Shown one piece after another: positions 16,471 through 24,956 of a stretch of 64,000 bases of DNA. The notes under the pieces were generated by a model. It saw nothing but the letters and a program-made list of their open reading frames with translations, was not told the DNA's origin and did no database searches. The position numbers and the translations under genes were made by a program. This DNA comes from Devosia sp. FJ2-5-3 (lineage in GTDB: Bacteria; Pseudomonadota; Alphaproteobacteria; Rhizobiales; Devosiaceae), in NCBI RefSeq assembly GCF_029201545.1, contig NZ_CP104007.1, forward strand, positions 1,770,501 to 1,834,500, read 5' to 3'. Numbering within the stretch: the first letter of the stretch is position 1; every line of letters starts with the position of its first letter.

Positions 16471-17850
16471 ATGAGTCTCAAATTCGGCACCAGCGGCGTC
16501 CGCGGCCTCGTCACCGAACTGCGGGGCCAGCCGGCCCGCCGCTATGTCGCCGCCTTCCTCCGCCACCTCCAGGCCTCGGGGCAGATGCAGGCGGGACGCG
16601 TGCTCGTCGGCTATGATCTGCGCTCCTCTAGCCCCGATATCGCGCGCGACTGCCTCACCGCCATTGCCGCTGCCGGCTTCACCCCGATCGATTGCGGCGC
16701 GGTGGCGACGCCGGCCCTTGCCCTGCGCGCGCTGGACACCAGGGCGGCCGCGGTGATGATCACCGGCAGCCACATCCCTGCCGACCGGAACGGCCTCAAA
16801 TTCTATACGCCCGACGGCGAAATCAGTAAGGCCGACGAGCAAGGCATTCTCGCCCAGATATCCGACGCCGATATTGCCGAAAACGCCGTCTCCGCCGAGG
16901 ACGAATTCGCCGTCACCCAAGCGGCCTATCTCAATCGCTGCGTTGCGCTCCTTCCCGAAAATGCCCTCAAGGGGCTGCGCATCGGCGTCTTCGAGCATTC
17001 CACCGTCTCGCGCGATCTTCTGGGTCAGGTGCTGCGTGCCCTCGGCGCCGAAACAGTTTCGCTGGGCCGCAGCGATCTGTTCGTGCCGGTCGATACCGAG
17101 GCCTTTTCCGACGCGGTGTTTGCCCCGCTCAAGGGCTGGATCACCGAGCACCAGCTCGACGCCATCGTCTCTGCCGACGGTGATGCCGACCGGCCCCTTC
17201 TCATGGACGGGGAAGGCAATTTCGTGCGCGGCGATGCGCTGGGCCTGCTTGCGGCGCGCTTCCTCGGCGCCCGCACGGTCGTGACGCCCGTCACCTCAAA
17301 TTCCGCCATCGAGCGCACCGGCTTCTTTGCCGCCGTTATCCGCACCCGCGTCGGCTCGCCCTTCGTGGTCGCAGGCATGGAAGCGGCGGGCGATAAGGTG
17401 GTCGGTTTTGAAGCCAATGGCGGCACTTTTGTCGGCCCCGGTTTCGAGCTCAGCCCACTGCCTACCCGCGACGCCATCCTGCCACTGCTCGCCGCCCTTG
17501 GCCTTGCGCAGCAGCAGCAGATTTCAATCGCCCAGCTGGTCCGAAACCTGCCGCTCCAGATTGCGGTGGCGGATCGCCTGCAAGAGGTTCCCAGCGAGCG
17601 CAGCGCCGAATTCCTTTCGCGTCTCGAGATCGATCCGGCCTACGCCAGCGCCATCTTCGGGCCAAACGCCATTTCTGGCGTGAACGCCATCGACGGGCTG
17701 CAATTCCACCTCGCGAGCGGCGAAACCGTCCACTTCCGCGCCTCCGGCAACGCCCCCGAACTGCGCTGCTATGTCGAGGCCGGCACACCGGAAAAGGCAA
17801 CGAGCCTGCTCGGCTGGGCCATGGACGTGCTGAAAAAGGCGGTCCGCTGA
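16471..17850 (+). CDS. Phosphomannomutase/phosphoglucomutase-type phosphohexomutase
   Basis: A 459-residue alpha-D-phosphohexomutase with four domains: the phosphoserine loop (TGSHIPADRNGLKFY, S100), the metal-binding loop (SADGDADRP), the sugar-binding loop (GFEANGG) and the phosphate-binding loop near the end (RASGNAPELRCYVEA). The TGSHIP version of the usual TASHNP is seen in a rhizobial branch annotated as phosphomannomutase. It would interconvert mannose-6-P and mannose-1-P (or the glucose pair) for surface polysaccharides. It starts 22 bp after arfB. Confidence 0.88.
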   Translation: MSLKFGTSGVRGLVTELRGQPARRYVAAFLRHLQASGQMQAGRVLVGYDLRSSSPDIARDCLTAIAAAGFTPIDCGAVATPALALRALDTRAAAVMITGSHIPADRNGLKFYTPDGEISKADEQGILAQISDADIAENAVSAEDEFAVTQAAYLNRCVALLPENALKGLRIGVFEHSTVSRDLLGQVLRALGAETVSLGRSDLFVPVDTEAFSDAVFAPLKGWITEHQLDAIVSADGDADRPLLMDGEGNFVRGDALGLLAARFLGARTVVTPVTSNSAIERTGFFAAVIRTRVGSPFVVAGMEAAGDKVVGFEANGGTFVGPGFELSPLPTRDAILPLLAALGLAQQQQISIAQLVRNLPLQIAVADRLQEVPSERSAEFLSRLEIDPAYASAIFGPNAISGVNAIDGLQFHLASGETVHFRASGNAPELRCYVEAGTPEKATSLLGWAMDVLKKAVR

Positions 17851-17867
17851 CCCAAGTCGTCGGCGGG

Positions 17868-17980
17868 GCCACCCCCACCCAACCTCCCCCTGATAGGGGG
17901 AGGAGCAGATAGTGGCTCTCGTTTCCGCCACACCACCAGCCCAATCCTTCCCCCTATCAGGGGGAGGTTAGGAGGGGGTA
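17868..17980. repeat. Inverted pair of palindromic repeats
   Basis: Copy A has arms CCTCCCCC/GGGGGAGG (17883-17890, 17896-17903) with a TGATA loop; copy B (17946-17954, 17960-17967) is the same element in reverse orientation with loop TATCA and the TTAGGAGGGGG tail. They lie head to head between convergent genes, an arrangement resembling a BIME. They could block read-through from both sides. Confidence 0.75.
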
Positions 17981-18001
17981 CCCACAAGCACCGCCACCTC
18001 C

Positions 18002-18026
18002 AAAAAAAGAGGGCGCCTCGGCGCCC
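18002..18026 (-). terminator. Rho-independent terminator of the exported protein gene
   Basis: On the minus strand GGGCGC-CGAG-GCGCCC (18026-18011) is followed by a run of T residues (plus-strand A7 at 18002-18008). It lies about 30 bp after the stop at 18054. Confidence 0.8.
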
Positions 18027-18053
18027 CCTTCAACAACTGGGTCTCGCAAGGCC

Positions 18054-19844
18054 TCACTTGGCCGAGGCGTCGATATTGACCTTGCCCAGCAGGGTGGTCG
18101 GGTCGTCTTCAGCCATCATGAAGTCTTCGAGGCTAAGGCCGGGATCGTCCTTGGCTTCGACACTGATGTTGAGCGATTTGGCTTTTCCGGCGATGAAGCT
18201 GCTGAGCGCGGACCCCAGCTTGGCGGCGTCGGCGACGCCCGCCATCATGCCGACGACGGTGCCTTCGGCCAGCCCCGCAAAGACGGGACGCAGCGTCTTC
18301 GGATCGACCTTCTGCTCGGCGCTCACCACGGCGAGGACAATGTCCGAGAGGCCGGAATCGACGACGTCGACGCTGAGCGCCTTGACTGCCATGCCCATGC
18401 CCGCCGTCATCGCCTCATCCATGTCGAGCGAGAACAAGGCCTCGGTGGCGTTGGCAATGGTTCCCTTGAGCGCGACCGATGCCAGATCGACGCCCGACAT
18501 CGAGACTTCCTCGACATCGATTGTGTTGGTGTCCGCGTTCCAGGCCGCAGCGATGCGGAAGCCGGCATCGATCGTCGTGATCCCCAGCGCCAGCAATTGC
18601 TGGACCTGCTCGTCTTCGGAATCTTCCGGCAGGTCGACGCGGAGGCCCCGTGCCCAGGTGTCGAGCGCGGAGGGGATGCCATTGAGATATTGACCGAGGC
18701 TCAGGTCGAATTCGGCGACATCGGCAATGATGCGCTCGCCTTCATTGTCCTGGTCCTCGATATCCATCGAGAGGCCGCTGAACGAGAACCCTTCAAAGGC
18801 CGGGATGAGACCGCGCCCATTGGCTTCGAACCAGCTTTCCTCGACCAGTTCGGGAGCTGCCTCGAGAGTGGCGATAACACTGCTGAGATCGAACTGCTTG
18901 AGCGTGAAATTCTCCAGCGCCATGGTGCCGTCATCGGCCACGATGCTCAGCCCGTCGAAGGACAGCTGGGGATAGATGCCCGGCGACATGCCCGCCATGG
19001 TGATGCCGGCCACCGAAATCGCCAGCGCCTCACCTTCATCGGTGGTGCCGGCGCAATCGAGGCCGTCGAATGTGAATTCGGAGCTTTCGAAGGCAGTCAG
19101 GAGGTCGGCATACATCCGCACAAACTTGCCGAGAAGCTCGGGGCTGATATCTTCCGGATTGTCTTCCATGCTCTGGGCGATGGAGATGATCTCGACAAAG
19201 GATGTCTCGAACGGACGGCCGCGGACTTCGCCACCGCTGATCGCACCGATATCACAGCTGAATTCGTCCGAGGAGAACGAGCCGCCTCCCACAAGGAAGT
19301 CGGTGTAAAGCGTCTGCATTTCGCGCGAAGCGCCGGCGTCGACCAGACCGTAAATGCCCAAAATGGCCGCGAGATTGACGTTTTCCGCCGAAATCGTGCC
19401 CATGTCGGCATTCCCTTCAGGCGTCGCAAAACTGGACCCGTTGAGGCGCATCGATGTGGCAACACCATCCGAAACATCTTCCAGCACCAGATTGCTGAGT
19501 GTCAGCGTGCCGCGTTCGGTCTCGCCATCGACTTCGACATCGAGCGTCACCGTGATTTCGGGAATGGTGATGCTGGTTGCGTCCAGCTCGGCCAGGGCAG
19601 CCGCGTTACCGGCGAGATTGCCGCTCAGTATATCGGTGATGGTGGCTTCGTCCATGCTGGACTGGACCGCCTCCACGCTGGGAATGGTGACCACATAGTC
19701 TACCGACGACGCACTGGCCTCTGCGGCTGGTGTCTTGTTTTTCACCTTCTGGGCCAGGGCCGGCGTCGCCGGCAGGGCAACGCTGGCAAGGCAGGCAGCC
19801 GCAAGGGCTGCCAGGCTGCGCTTCTTGGTCACGCTCAAGGACAT
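18054..19844 (-). CDS. Large exported protein of unknown function
   Basis: A 596-residue protein that I do not recognise. A Sec signal peptide is clear (basic MSLSVTKKR, core to about 28, cleavage after TPALA). The mature protein is acidic and threonine/serine-rich, with repeated short beta motifs such as ITIPEITVTLDVEVDGE, LTLSNLVLED, GTISAENVNLAAI and IDVEEVSMSGVDLASVAL. It looks like a repetitive beta-solenoid or DUF2125-like periplasmic protein that measures "levels" of its own segments, but this is impression only. Two cysteines, near residues 203 and 258, could pair. No membrane anchor follows the signal. Confidence 0.75.
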   Translation of the reverse strand: MSLSVTKKRSLAALAAACLASVALPATPALAQKVKNKTPAAEASASSVDYVVTIPSVEAVQSSMDEATITDILSGNLAGNAAALAELDATSITIPEITVTLDVEVDGETERGTLTLSNLVLEDVSDGVATSMRLNGSSFATPEGNADMGTISAENVNLAAILGIYGLVDAGASREMQTLYTDFLVGGGSFSSDEFSCDIGAISGGEVRGRPFETSFVEIISIAQSMEDNPEDISPELLGKFVRMYADLLTAFESSEFTFDGLDCAGTTDEGEALAISVAGITMAGMSPGIYPQLSFDGLSIVADDGTMALENFTLKQFDLSSVIATLEAAPELVEESWFEANGRGLIPAFEGFSFSGLSMDIEDQDNEGERIIADVAEFDLSLGQYLNGIPSALDTWARGLRVDLPEDSEDEQVQQLLALGITTIDAGFRIAAAWNADTNTIDVEEVSMSGVDLASVALKGTIANATEALFSLDMDEAMTAGMGMAVKALSVDVVDSGLSDIVLAVVSAEQKVDPKTLRPVFAGLAEGTVVGMMAGVADAAKLGSALSSFIAGKAKSLNISVEAKDDPGLSLEDFMMAEDDPTTLLGKVNIDASAK

Positions 19845-19992
19845 ATCTCGCTCCCTATGGTCAACCGGCCAGACTGGTGCATGGCCAGAATCTCTCGATT
19901 TCCAGGATTATCCGGCAAATAGATGACAGGCAAATGGGATGCGAGAGGCCGCGGCACAAGCGACCCCTGGCGTGTTTTGCCCAGAAAGGGCG

Positions 19993-20973
19993 TCAGCCGC
20001 CCTGATAGACCGAGGTCAGCACTTCGATCTCGCGGGAGCCACCCGGCACGATTTCCACATCGCGATTGTAGACCTGCTCGCCCTGCTTGGCGAGAACGGT
20101 GTAGTCGCCCTCGGCCAGAACCGTAGATGGGAAGGCGCCGCGGTCGCTGAACACGGTTACGCCATCGGCCGTCTTGACCGTCCATTCGACGTCGGCGATG
20201 GCCTCTCCGCCGGCTTCTGAAACCAGCTTGAACGAGACTTCGCTGGCCTGATGGAACAATGTCGCGTCGGTCAGTTCTCCAGCCTCGACGCGCAGATCGG
20301 CTCGCACCACGGCATTGATCGAGCCGAAATAGGACACGATGTGGTAGGTCCCTGCATTGAGCGTAACGATGTCGTTGGGCGGGACGCCCTCGGCGATGAG
20401 GACGCGATTGGCCTCGGTGCCAGCAGTGAAGATATCGAATTTGAGCTGTGTCGCGGGAATCGGAATATCCCCCGTCACGGCCGAATTGAGCCGGAGCGCT
20501 CCTGCCTCGAGGTCGATCATCTTTTCATTGTTGCCCGGCGAAATCGTCAGCTGTTCGCTGAGCTGGGCACGGCCATAGGCAACATGCACGACATAGTCGC
20601 CCGGGGGCAGGTCGAGCCGCGCGGTGCCCTCGTCGGATTTTGCGACCAGGGGCATTTCCCCGGTGCTGTCCGGCACGGCTTCGAAAACGCGCCAGACCAG
20701 GCCGTCGGGGATCGTCTGGCCGTTCTGGGAAATCCGTGCGCTCAGCGTTACCGGTTGCGGCGTGTTGGCGAGGGCCGAGGCCGCCTCCGAGGCTGGCGTC
20801 GGCAGGGCGGGCGTGGTCGTTTCGGACGGGGCGGCGTCGCGGTCCGGCCGGGGACGCGGCAGCGGCGGGATCTCCGTGCTCTCCTGGGCGGCCACCATTG
20901 CAGCGGGCACGATGGAGGTGAATACGGCACAGGCCAGCGCGGCCGCGACAATCAGGCGTTTGGCTGAGAGCAT
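19993..20973 (-). CDS. Exported protein with tandem Ig-like (carboxypeptidase-regulatory-like) repeats
   Basis: A 326-residue protein with an N-terminal signal segment (residues 1-30), a proline-rich linker (PPLPRPRPDRDAAPSE) and three successive beta-sandwich-like repeats, each built around a phrase of the type "DLPPGDYVVHVAYG", "TLNAGTYHIVSYFGS" and "VLAEGDYTVLAKQG". Such GxYxV repeats are typical of CnaB/carboxypeptidase-regulatory-like modules in secreted proteins. The function is unknown. It lies upstream of the larger exported gene on the same strand with a 148-bp gap. Confidence 0.75.
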   Translation of the reverse strand: MLSAKRLIVAAALACAVFTSIVPAAMVAAQESTEIPPLPRPRPDRDAAPSETTTPALPTPASEAASALANTPQPVTLSARISQNGQTIPDGLVWRVFEAVPDSTGEMPLVAKSDEGTARLDLPPGDYVVHVAYGRAQLSEQLTISPGNNEKMIDLEAGALRLNSAVTGDIPIPATQLKFDIFTAGTEANRVLIAEGVPPNDIVTLNAGTYHIVSYFGSINAVVRADLRVEAGELTDATLFHQASEVSFKLVSEAGGEAIADVEWTVKTADGVTVFSDRGAFPSTVLAEGDYTVLAKQGEQVYNRDVEIVPGGSREIEVLTSVYQGG

Positions 20974-21151
20974 GAAAATCCCGGGCCATCCTCTAGCGTT
21001 GACGGACAGACGCGCCGACTCCTGGAGCCACAGGCGCGAGTAGGGAAAATCTCTGTCACAGACGGCACGGCTTGAAAACCGGTGCGCATTGGGCTCAAAG
21101 CTTTTTCCTACAGGTCCCGCCCTACCATCCTATTCGAGCAAGAGCCACACA

Positions 21152-21730
21152 ATGCCCGCCAATCCTGCCCTGCGTGACTATTTTTTGACCCGTCGTTCTG
21201 TCGGCCAGGCCTTCCTCACCGAGCCCGCCCCGACGGGAGAGGACCTGGATACCCTGCTTACCATTGCGACGCGCGTGCCCGACCACGGCAAGCTCACCCC
21301 CTGGCGGCTGGTGGTCTTCTCGGGAGACGCCCGGGTGGCGGCGGGCGAGAAGCTGGCCAATCTGGTTCAGCAGAGGCGTCCCGATATCGACGAGGCATCG
21401 CTCGAAGTCGAGCGTAACCAGTTTCTGCCCGCGCCGCTCGTGATCGGTATTCTCTCGGCCCCGAAAGCGCATCCGAAGATCCCCGAATTCGAGCAATTGA
21501 TTTCGGCCGGCAATGTCGCGTTCAATCTCGTCCACGGCGCCTACGCACTGGGCTATGCCGCGAACTGGATTACCCGCTGGTATGCACTCGAGCAGGAGGC
21601 CTCGGCTTTGCTTGGGGCGCAGCCCGGCGAGCGTTTCGTGGGTTTTGTCCATATTGGCACACCCAAGACAATCATCGAGGACAGGCCGCGGCCTCAGTTG
21701 GGTGACATTGTCACATTCTGGCAGCCTTAG
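21152..21730 (+). CDS. Nitroreductase-family protein (YdjA-like)
   Basis: A 192-residue FMN-dependent oxidoreductase. The N-terminal LTRRSVGQAFLTEPAPTGEDLDTLLTIATRVPDHGKLTPWRLVVFSG contains the family's RRS FMN-phosphate contact and the PWR segment, and GYAANWITRW and VHIGTP complete the fold. The short length and DHGKLTPWR fit the minimal YdjA subgroup. The physiological substrate is unknown. The ATG at 21152 was chosen because the conserved N-terminus (MPANPALRDYFLTRRS) begins there; an upstream ATG would add 21 unlikely residues. Confidence 0.9.
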   Translation: MPANPALRDYFLTRRSVGQAFLTEPAPTGEDLDTLLTIATRVPDHGKLTPWRLVVFSGDARVAAGEKLANLVQQRRPDIDEASLEVERNQFLPAPLVIGILSAPKAHPKIPEFEQLISAGNVAFNLVHGAYALGYAANWITRWYALEQEASALLGAQPGERFVGFVHIGTPKTIIEDRPRPQLGDIVTFWQP

Positions 21731-21742
21731 GAGGCGTCAAGG

Positions 21743-21757
21743 TTAACAGTCTGTTAG
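21743..21757 (+). promoter_or_regulatory. CtrA-like site (TTAA-N7-TTAG)
   Basis: TTAA at 21743 and TTAG at 21754 are separated by 7 bp (one mismatch), and another TTAAC follows at 21775. It lies 53 bp before the lytic-transglycosylase-like gene. Confidence 0.35.
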
Positions 21758-21809
21758 CGAACTCGGTCCAAAAGTTAACGGAATGTGATTCTGTGCAATT
21801 GGGCCGTTC

Positions 21810-22610
21810 ATGGGCGTGCAGCCGATTTCCATCCCGCAAAACCTTGCCTCGGCGCTCACCACGGCCGGCAATCGCAGCGGCGTGGATTTTTCCTATCTGC
21901 TGCAGACGGCCATGCGCGAGAGCAGCCTGAACCCCAATGCGCGGGCTTCAACCTCTTCTGCCGTCGGGCTTTTTCAGTTTCTGGAGGGCACTTGGCTGCA
22001 GGTTTTGAAGACCGATGGGCCGCGCCTGGGCTACGGCCAGTACGCGGCCCATATCGAGGTCACCAGCGGCGGCAACTACACCATCAGCGATCCGGAAAAA
22101 CGTAGGGAAATCCTTGCCTTACGCGAAAATCCGCAGATTGCTTCGGACCTTGCCGCCGCCTTCACACGCTCGAACGGCGACTATCTGCGCGAACGGTTTG
22201 GGCGCAATCCAAGCGCCGGCGAACTCTATATCGCCCACTTCCTCGGCGCCCAGGGTGCCGAGCGGATGTTCCAGGCCGGCCTTCAAAATCCTGACCAACT
22301 GGCGGTCGAGGTCTTTCCCCGCCAGGCCGATGCCAACCGCTCGATTTTTTACGCGAATGGCCAGCCGCGCACCATCCGCGAAGTCTATCGAGTGCTGGTC
22401 GCCAAGCACCAAGATATTGGAAATGCTGAGTTTTCCGCCCAGCAAATGGCCGGGCAAGGCAGTGGCGCCCCCGTACCGGCGCCGGTCGTGCCGTCCCGGT
22501 TCTCCCGCGAGAACCTGACCTTTACTGGCCTCTTCAAGACCGAGGCCGAGAACATCCAGACCCGCGGACAGGGCGGCTCGGCGTTTTTCACCCAACTCTA
22601 TAGCCAATAG
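21810..22610 (+). CDS. Lytic transglycosylase-like protein (SLT domain)
   Basis: A 266-residue protein with a lysozyme/SLT-like domain: the catalytic glutamate lies in QTAMRESSLNPNARAST (about E38), followed by the family's SAVGLFQFLEGTWLQVL and, further on, GELYIAHFLGAQGAERM. It cuts peptidoglycan. No classical signal peptide is visible, as in several rhizobial PleA-like or flagellum-associated muramidases that leave the cell by other routes. The C-terminal ~70 residues are a disordered linker. A CtrA-like site precedes the gene, so cell-cycle control is plausible. Confidence 0.8.
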   Translation: MGVQPISIPQNLASALTTAGNRSGVDFSYLLQTAMRESSLNPNARASTSSAVGLFQFLEGTWLQVLKTDGPRLGYGQYAAHIEVTSGGNYTISDPEKRREILALRENPQIASDLAAAFTRSNGDYLRERFGRNPSAGELYIAHFLGAQGAERMFQAGLQNPDQLAVEVFPRQADANRSIFYANGQPRTIREVYRVLVAKHQDIGNAEFSAQQMAGQGSGAPVPAPVVPSRFSRENLTFTGLFKTEAENIQTRGQGGSAFFTQLYSQ

Positions 22611-22693
22611 TTATCATCGGCTTAGCTCTTATGGTGAAGAGTTCCTTAAACACTATGAGCTAGGCTTTCCTTCGCCTCGGTGCGGAGAAGGTG

Positions 22694-23899
22694 ATGATCG
22701 AGTACAGCGAGTTTGAACGGCTCTCCCGGTCCGGCGACAGCGACGAACGCGGCCACGCCGCGCATCTGGCTGCGCTTGCCTATCTCGATCACGATGGTCC
22801 TGCCGACGAGCATGCGGCCCTCTATGCGGCCCTGATCGGCTTTCTCGATGATCCTTCGGTGAAGGTCCGCGCAGCGCTGGCCTATGGCCTGCTGCATTCC
22901 GTTCAGGCGCCCCGGCCGATCATCATGGCCCTGCTGCGCGATAGCGCCGTGATCTCGCGGGCAGTCCTGCAGTATAGCCCGGTCTTGCTCGACGCTGACC
23001 TTGTGGGGCTGGTGTTGTGCGGCGATCCATCGACTCTACTGGCTATTTCCCAGCGGGAAAAACTCTCGGCGCGGATCGCCAGCGCGTTGATTGCGCAGGA
23101 AAATTCAGCGCTCACGATGCGCATTCTTCGCCGGGATGACGTGCAGCTTGATCCCGGTCTGCTGCTTGAACTCGCACACCGCAATGGCGGGGATGCGAAC
23201 ATGCGGGGGGCATTGTTGGGCCGGAAAGACCTTCCCGCACCCGCGCGCCTGATCCTTGTGCAGCGAATTACGGAAAGTCTGCGCCAGGCGCGCATCGTTC
23301 GAGGGGCACTCGCGCCGGATCGGTTGGAGCGGCTCCTGCGCGATGGTACCGACACGGCGCTTTCCGCCATCGGCGAGACCGAGGCGGTTCAGGCGCGGGG
23401 CGAATTCTTCGAGCGTCTTGTCGGATCGGATGAGCTCAACATGCGCATCTTGTTGCACGCGCTGGTCACTGGTCACGTCATGTTCTTTGCCGCCTGCGTG
23501 GCGGAGCTGAGTGGCGTGTCGCGCGGTAAGGTGTTCACACTGCTGGAAAATGGGAGCCGAGCGGCACTGATTGCGCTCTTTTCGCGGGCGGGACTTGGCG
23601 GCGAAACCGGTCGCCTGCTGGTCCGGCTGGTGTTCCATGCCCGGGCTGCCGACCTCGCCGATGATGTTGCCGCGCGGCACTATGTGGTGACGGCGCTGAC
23701 AGAAGAACTCATTGCCGAGTATGACGGCGATATCCCGCAGGCGCTGGAAGAAGCCTTTGCCTATCTCAGCGAGCAGAACATCGCGCTGGCCCGCAAGGCC
23801 GCGCGCGGCGTGATGTCGACATTTGCAGGGGTAGCCAGGGCGCCGATGTCGCTTCCGCCGGTGGAACAGTCGGCCCTTCTGCCCCTTCCGGCGGCCTGA
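22694..23899 (+). CDS. DUF2336 family protein
   Basis: A 401-residue all-helical cytosolic protein typical of DUF2336 (HEAT-like repeats): DPSVKVRAALAYGLLHSVQAPRPIIMALLRDSAVISRAVLQYSPVLLDADLVGLV is the hallmark. The second half (about 200-370) has the family's continuing helices (LNMRILLHALVTGHVMFFAACVAELSGVSRGKVFTLL). The function is unproven. The ATG at 22694 is preferred over the GTG one codon earlier on spacing from GGAG. Convergent with nadK, with no gap between the stops. Confidence 0.85.
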   Translation: MIEYSEFERLSRSGDSDERGHAAHLAALAYLDHDGPADEHAALYAALIGFLDDPSVKVRAALAYGLLHSVQAPRPIIMALLRDSAVISRAVLQYSPVLLDADLVGLVLCGDPSTLLAISQREKLSARIASALIAQENSALTMRILRRDDVQLDPGLLLELAHRNGGDANMRGALLGRKDLPAPARLILVQRITESLRQARIVRGALAPDRLERLLRDGTDTALSAIGETEAVQARGEFFERLVGSDELNMRILLHALVTGHVMFFAACVAELSGVSRGKVFTLLENGSRAALIALFSRAGLGGETGRLLVRLVFHARAADLADDVAARHYVVTALTEELIAEYDGDIPQALEEAFAYLSEQNIALARKAARGVMSTFAGVARAPMSLPPVEQSALLPLPAA

Positions 23900-24673
23900 T
23901 CAGAACCGGAACTGCTCGCTCAGGACGCGTTCTTCGAGGCTTGTCCCGGGGTCAAACAGTAGCGTGACGCCGTGAGTGCGATCCTCGCGCACGGTCACTT
24001 CGCTGACATTCTTGAACTCGACATTGTCGGCCACGGCGCTGACCGGGCGCTTTTCTGCCTCGCGCAAAGTGAACTTCACCTCGGCCCTGTTGGACAGGAT
24101 TGCACCCCGCCAGCGACGGGGCCGAAACGGGGAAATCGGTGTCAATGCAAGGATTTGCGCCTCGATCGGCAGGATCGGGCCGTGGGCGGAGAGATTATAC
24201 GCGGTGGATCCGGCCGGGGTGGCAAGCAGGATGCCGTCGCAGATCAGTTCGCTCAGGCGGACTTCGCCGTCCACGGCGATCTGGACCTTGGCGGCCTGGT
24301 GGCTGGAGCGGAAAAGCGAGACTTCGTTGAGTGCCAGCGCTGACTGCGCGTTGCCAGCGGAATCGACGACGCGCATGGATAATGGGTAGATGCGGGTCCG
24401 CTGCGCGGAGCGAAGACGCTGCTCCAGGCCGTCTTCGGAATAGGCGTTCATCATGAAGCCGACAGTGCCGAAATTCATGCCATAGACGGGGATGTTGGTC
24501 TGCATAACCCTATGAAGTGTCTGCAACATTAGCCCGTCGCCACCAAGGGCGACGACGATGTCGGCGTCTTCGATCGGGGCATCGCCATAGAGATTTCGGA
24601 GCCTTGCGGCGGCGGCCTCGGCCGTCGTGGTCTCGTTTGCGACAAAAGCGATACGCGGAGCCTGTTCGCTCAC
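23900..24673 (-). CDS. nadK: NAD kinase NadK
   Basis: It phosphorylates NAD to NADP in the cytosol. It has the GGDG motif (residues 44-47) and the conserved NEVSLFRSS (ATP/NAD-binding) and DGILLATPAGSTAYNLSAHGP segments. I chose the GTG start at 24673, preceded by GGAGG at five bases, giving 257 residues, the usual length. An ATG six codons upstream (24691) is possible but lacks a good Shine-Dalgarno; the more distant upstream codons look non-coding. Confidence 0.93.
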   Translation of the reverse strand: MSEQAPRIAFVANETTTAEAAAARLRNLYGDAPIEDADIVVALGGDGLMLQTLHRVMQTNIPVYGMNFGTVGFMMNAYSEDGLEQRLRSAQRTRIYPLSMRVVDSAGNAQSALALNEVSLFRSSHQAAKVQIAVDGEVRLSELICDGILLATPAGSTAYNLSAHGPILPIEAQILALTPISPFRPRRWRGAILSNRAEVKFTLREAEKRPVSAVADNVEFKNVSEVTVREDRTHGVTLLFDPGTSLEERVLSEQFRF

Positions 24674-24888
24674 ACTGCCCTCCAAAACCATGCGCAGTGC
24701 CGGTCCGTTCTCGAGGAAATCTCGGGTCTGCCTAGGCCCAATATGACAGAGGGCCAAGAGAAGCAACGGTCCGTTCGACTTATCCTGCGGGGACTTAATC
24801 GCGCCAGGGTCTTCGCACCGAGGGGCTTGGTGTTAGCCAAAGGGTAACATCAGCGCATTCCAGGCGTGAATCCGGCAATTCATGGCGC

Positions 24889-24916
24889 GTGACAAGAACT
24901 GGCAATTATGTATACA
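24889..24916 (+). promoter_or_regulatory. Putative vanA promoter with operator
   Basis: A -35-like GTGACA (24889-24894) and a -10-like TATACA (24911-24916) are 16 bp apart; the -10 overlaps the palindrome TGTATACA (24909-24916), a likely GntR/FCD operator core. The vanA start is 40 bp further on. A second TGTATACA occurs at 25205-25212 inside vanA. Binding is inferred. Confidence 0.45.
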
Positions 24917-24956
24917 ATTTTGGAATTGCACTGTTGTTGGCTCGGGAGGGGACTGA

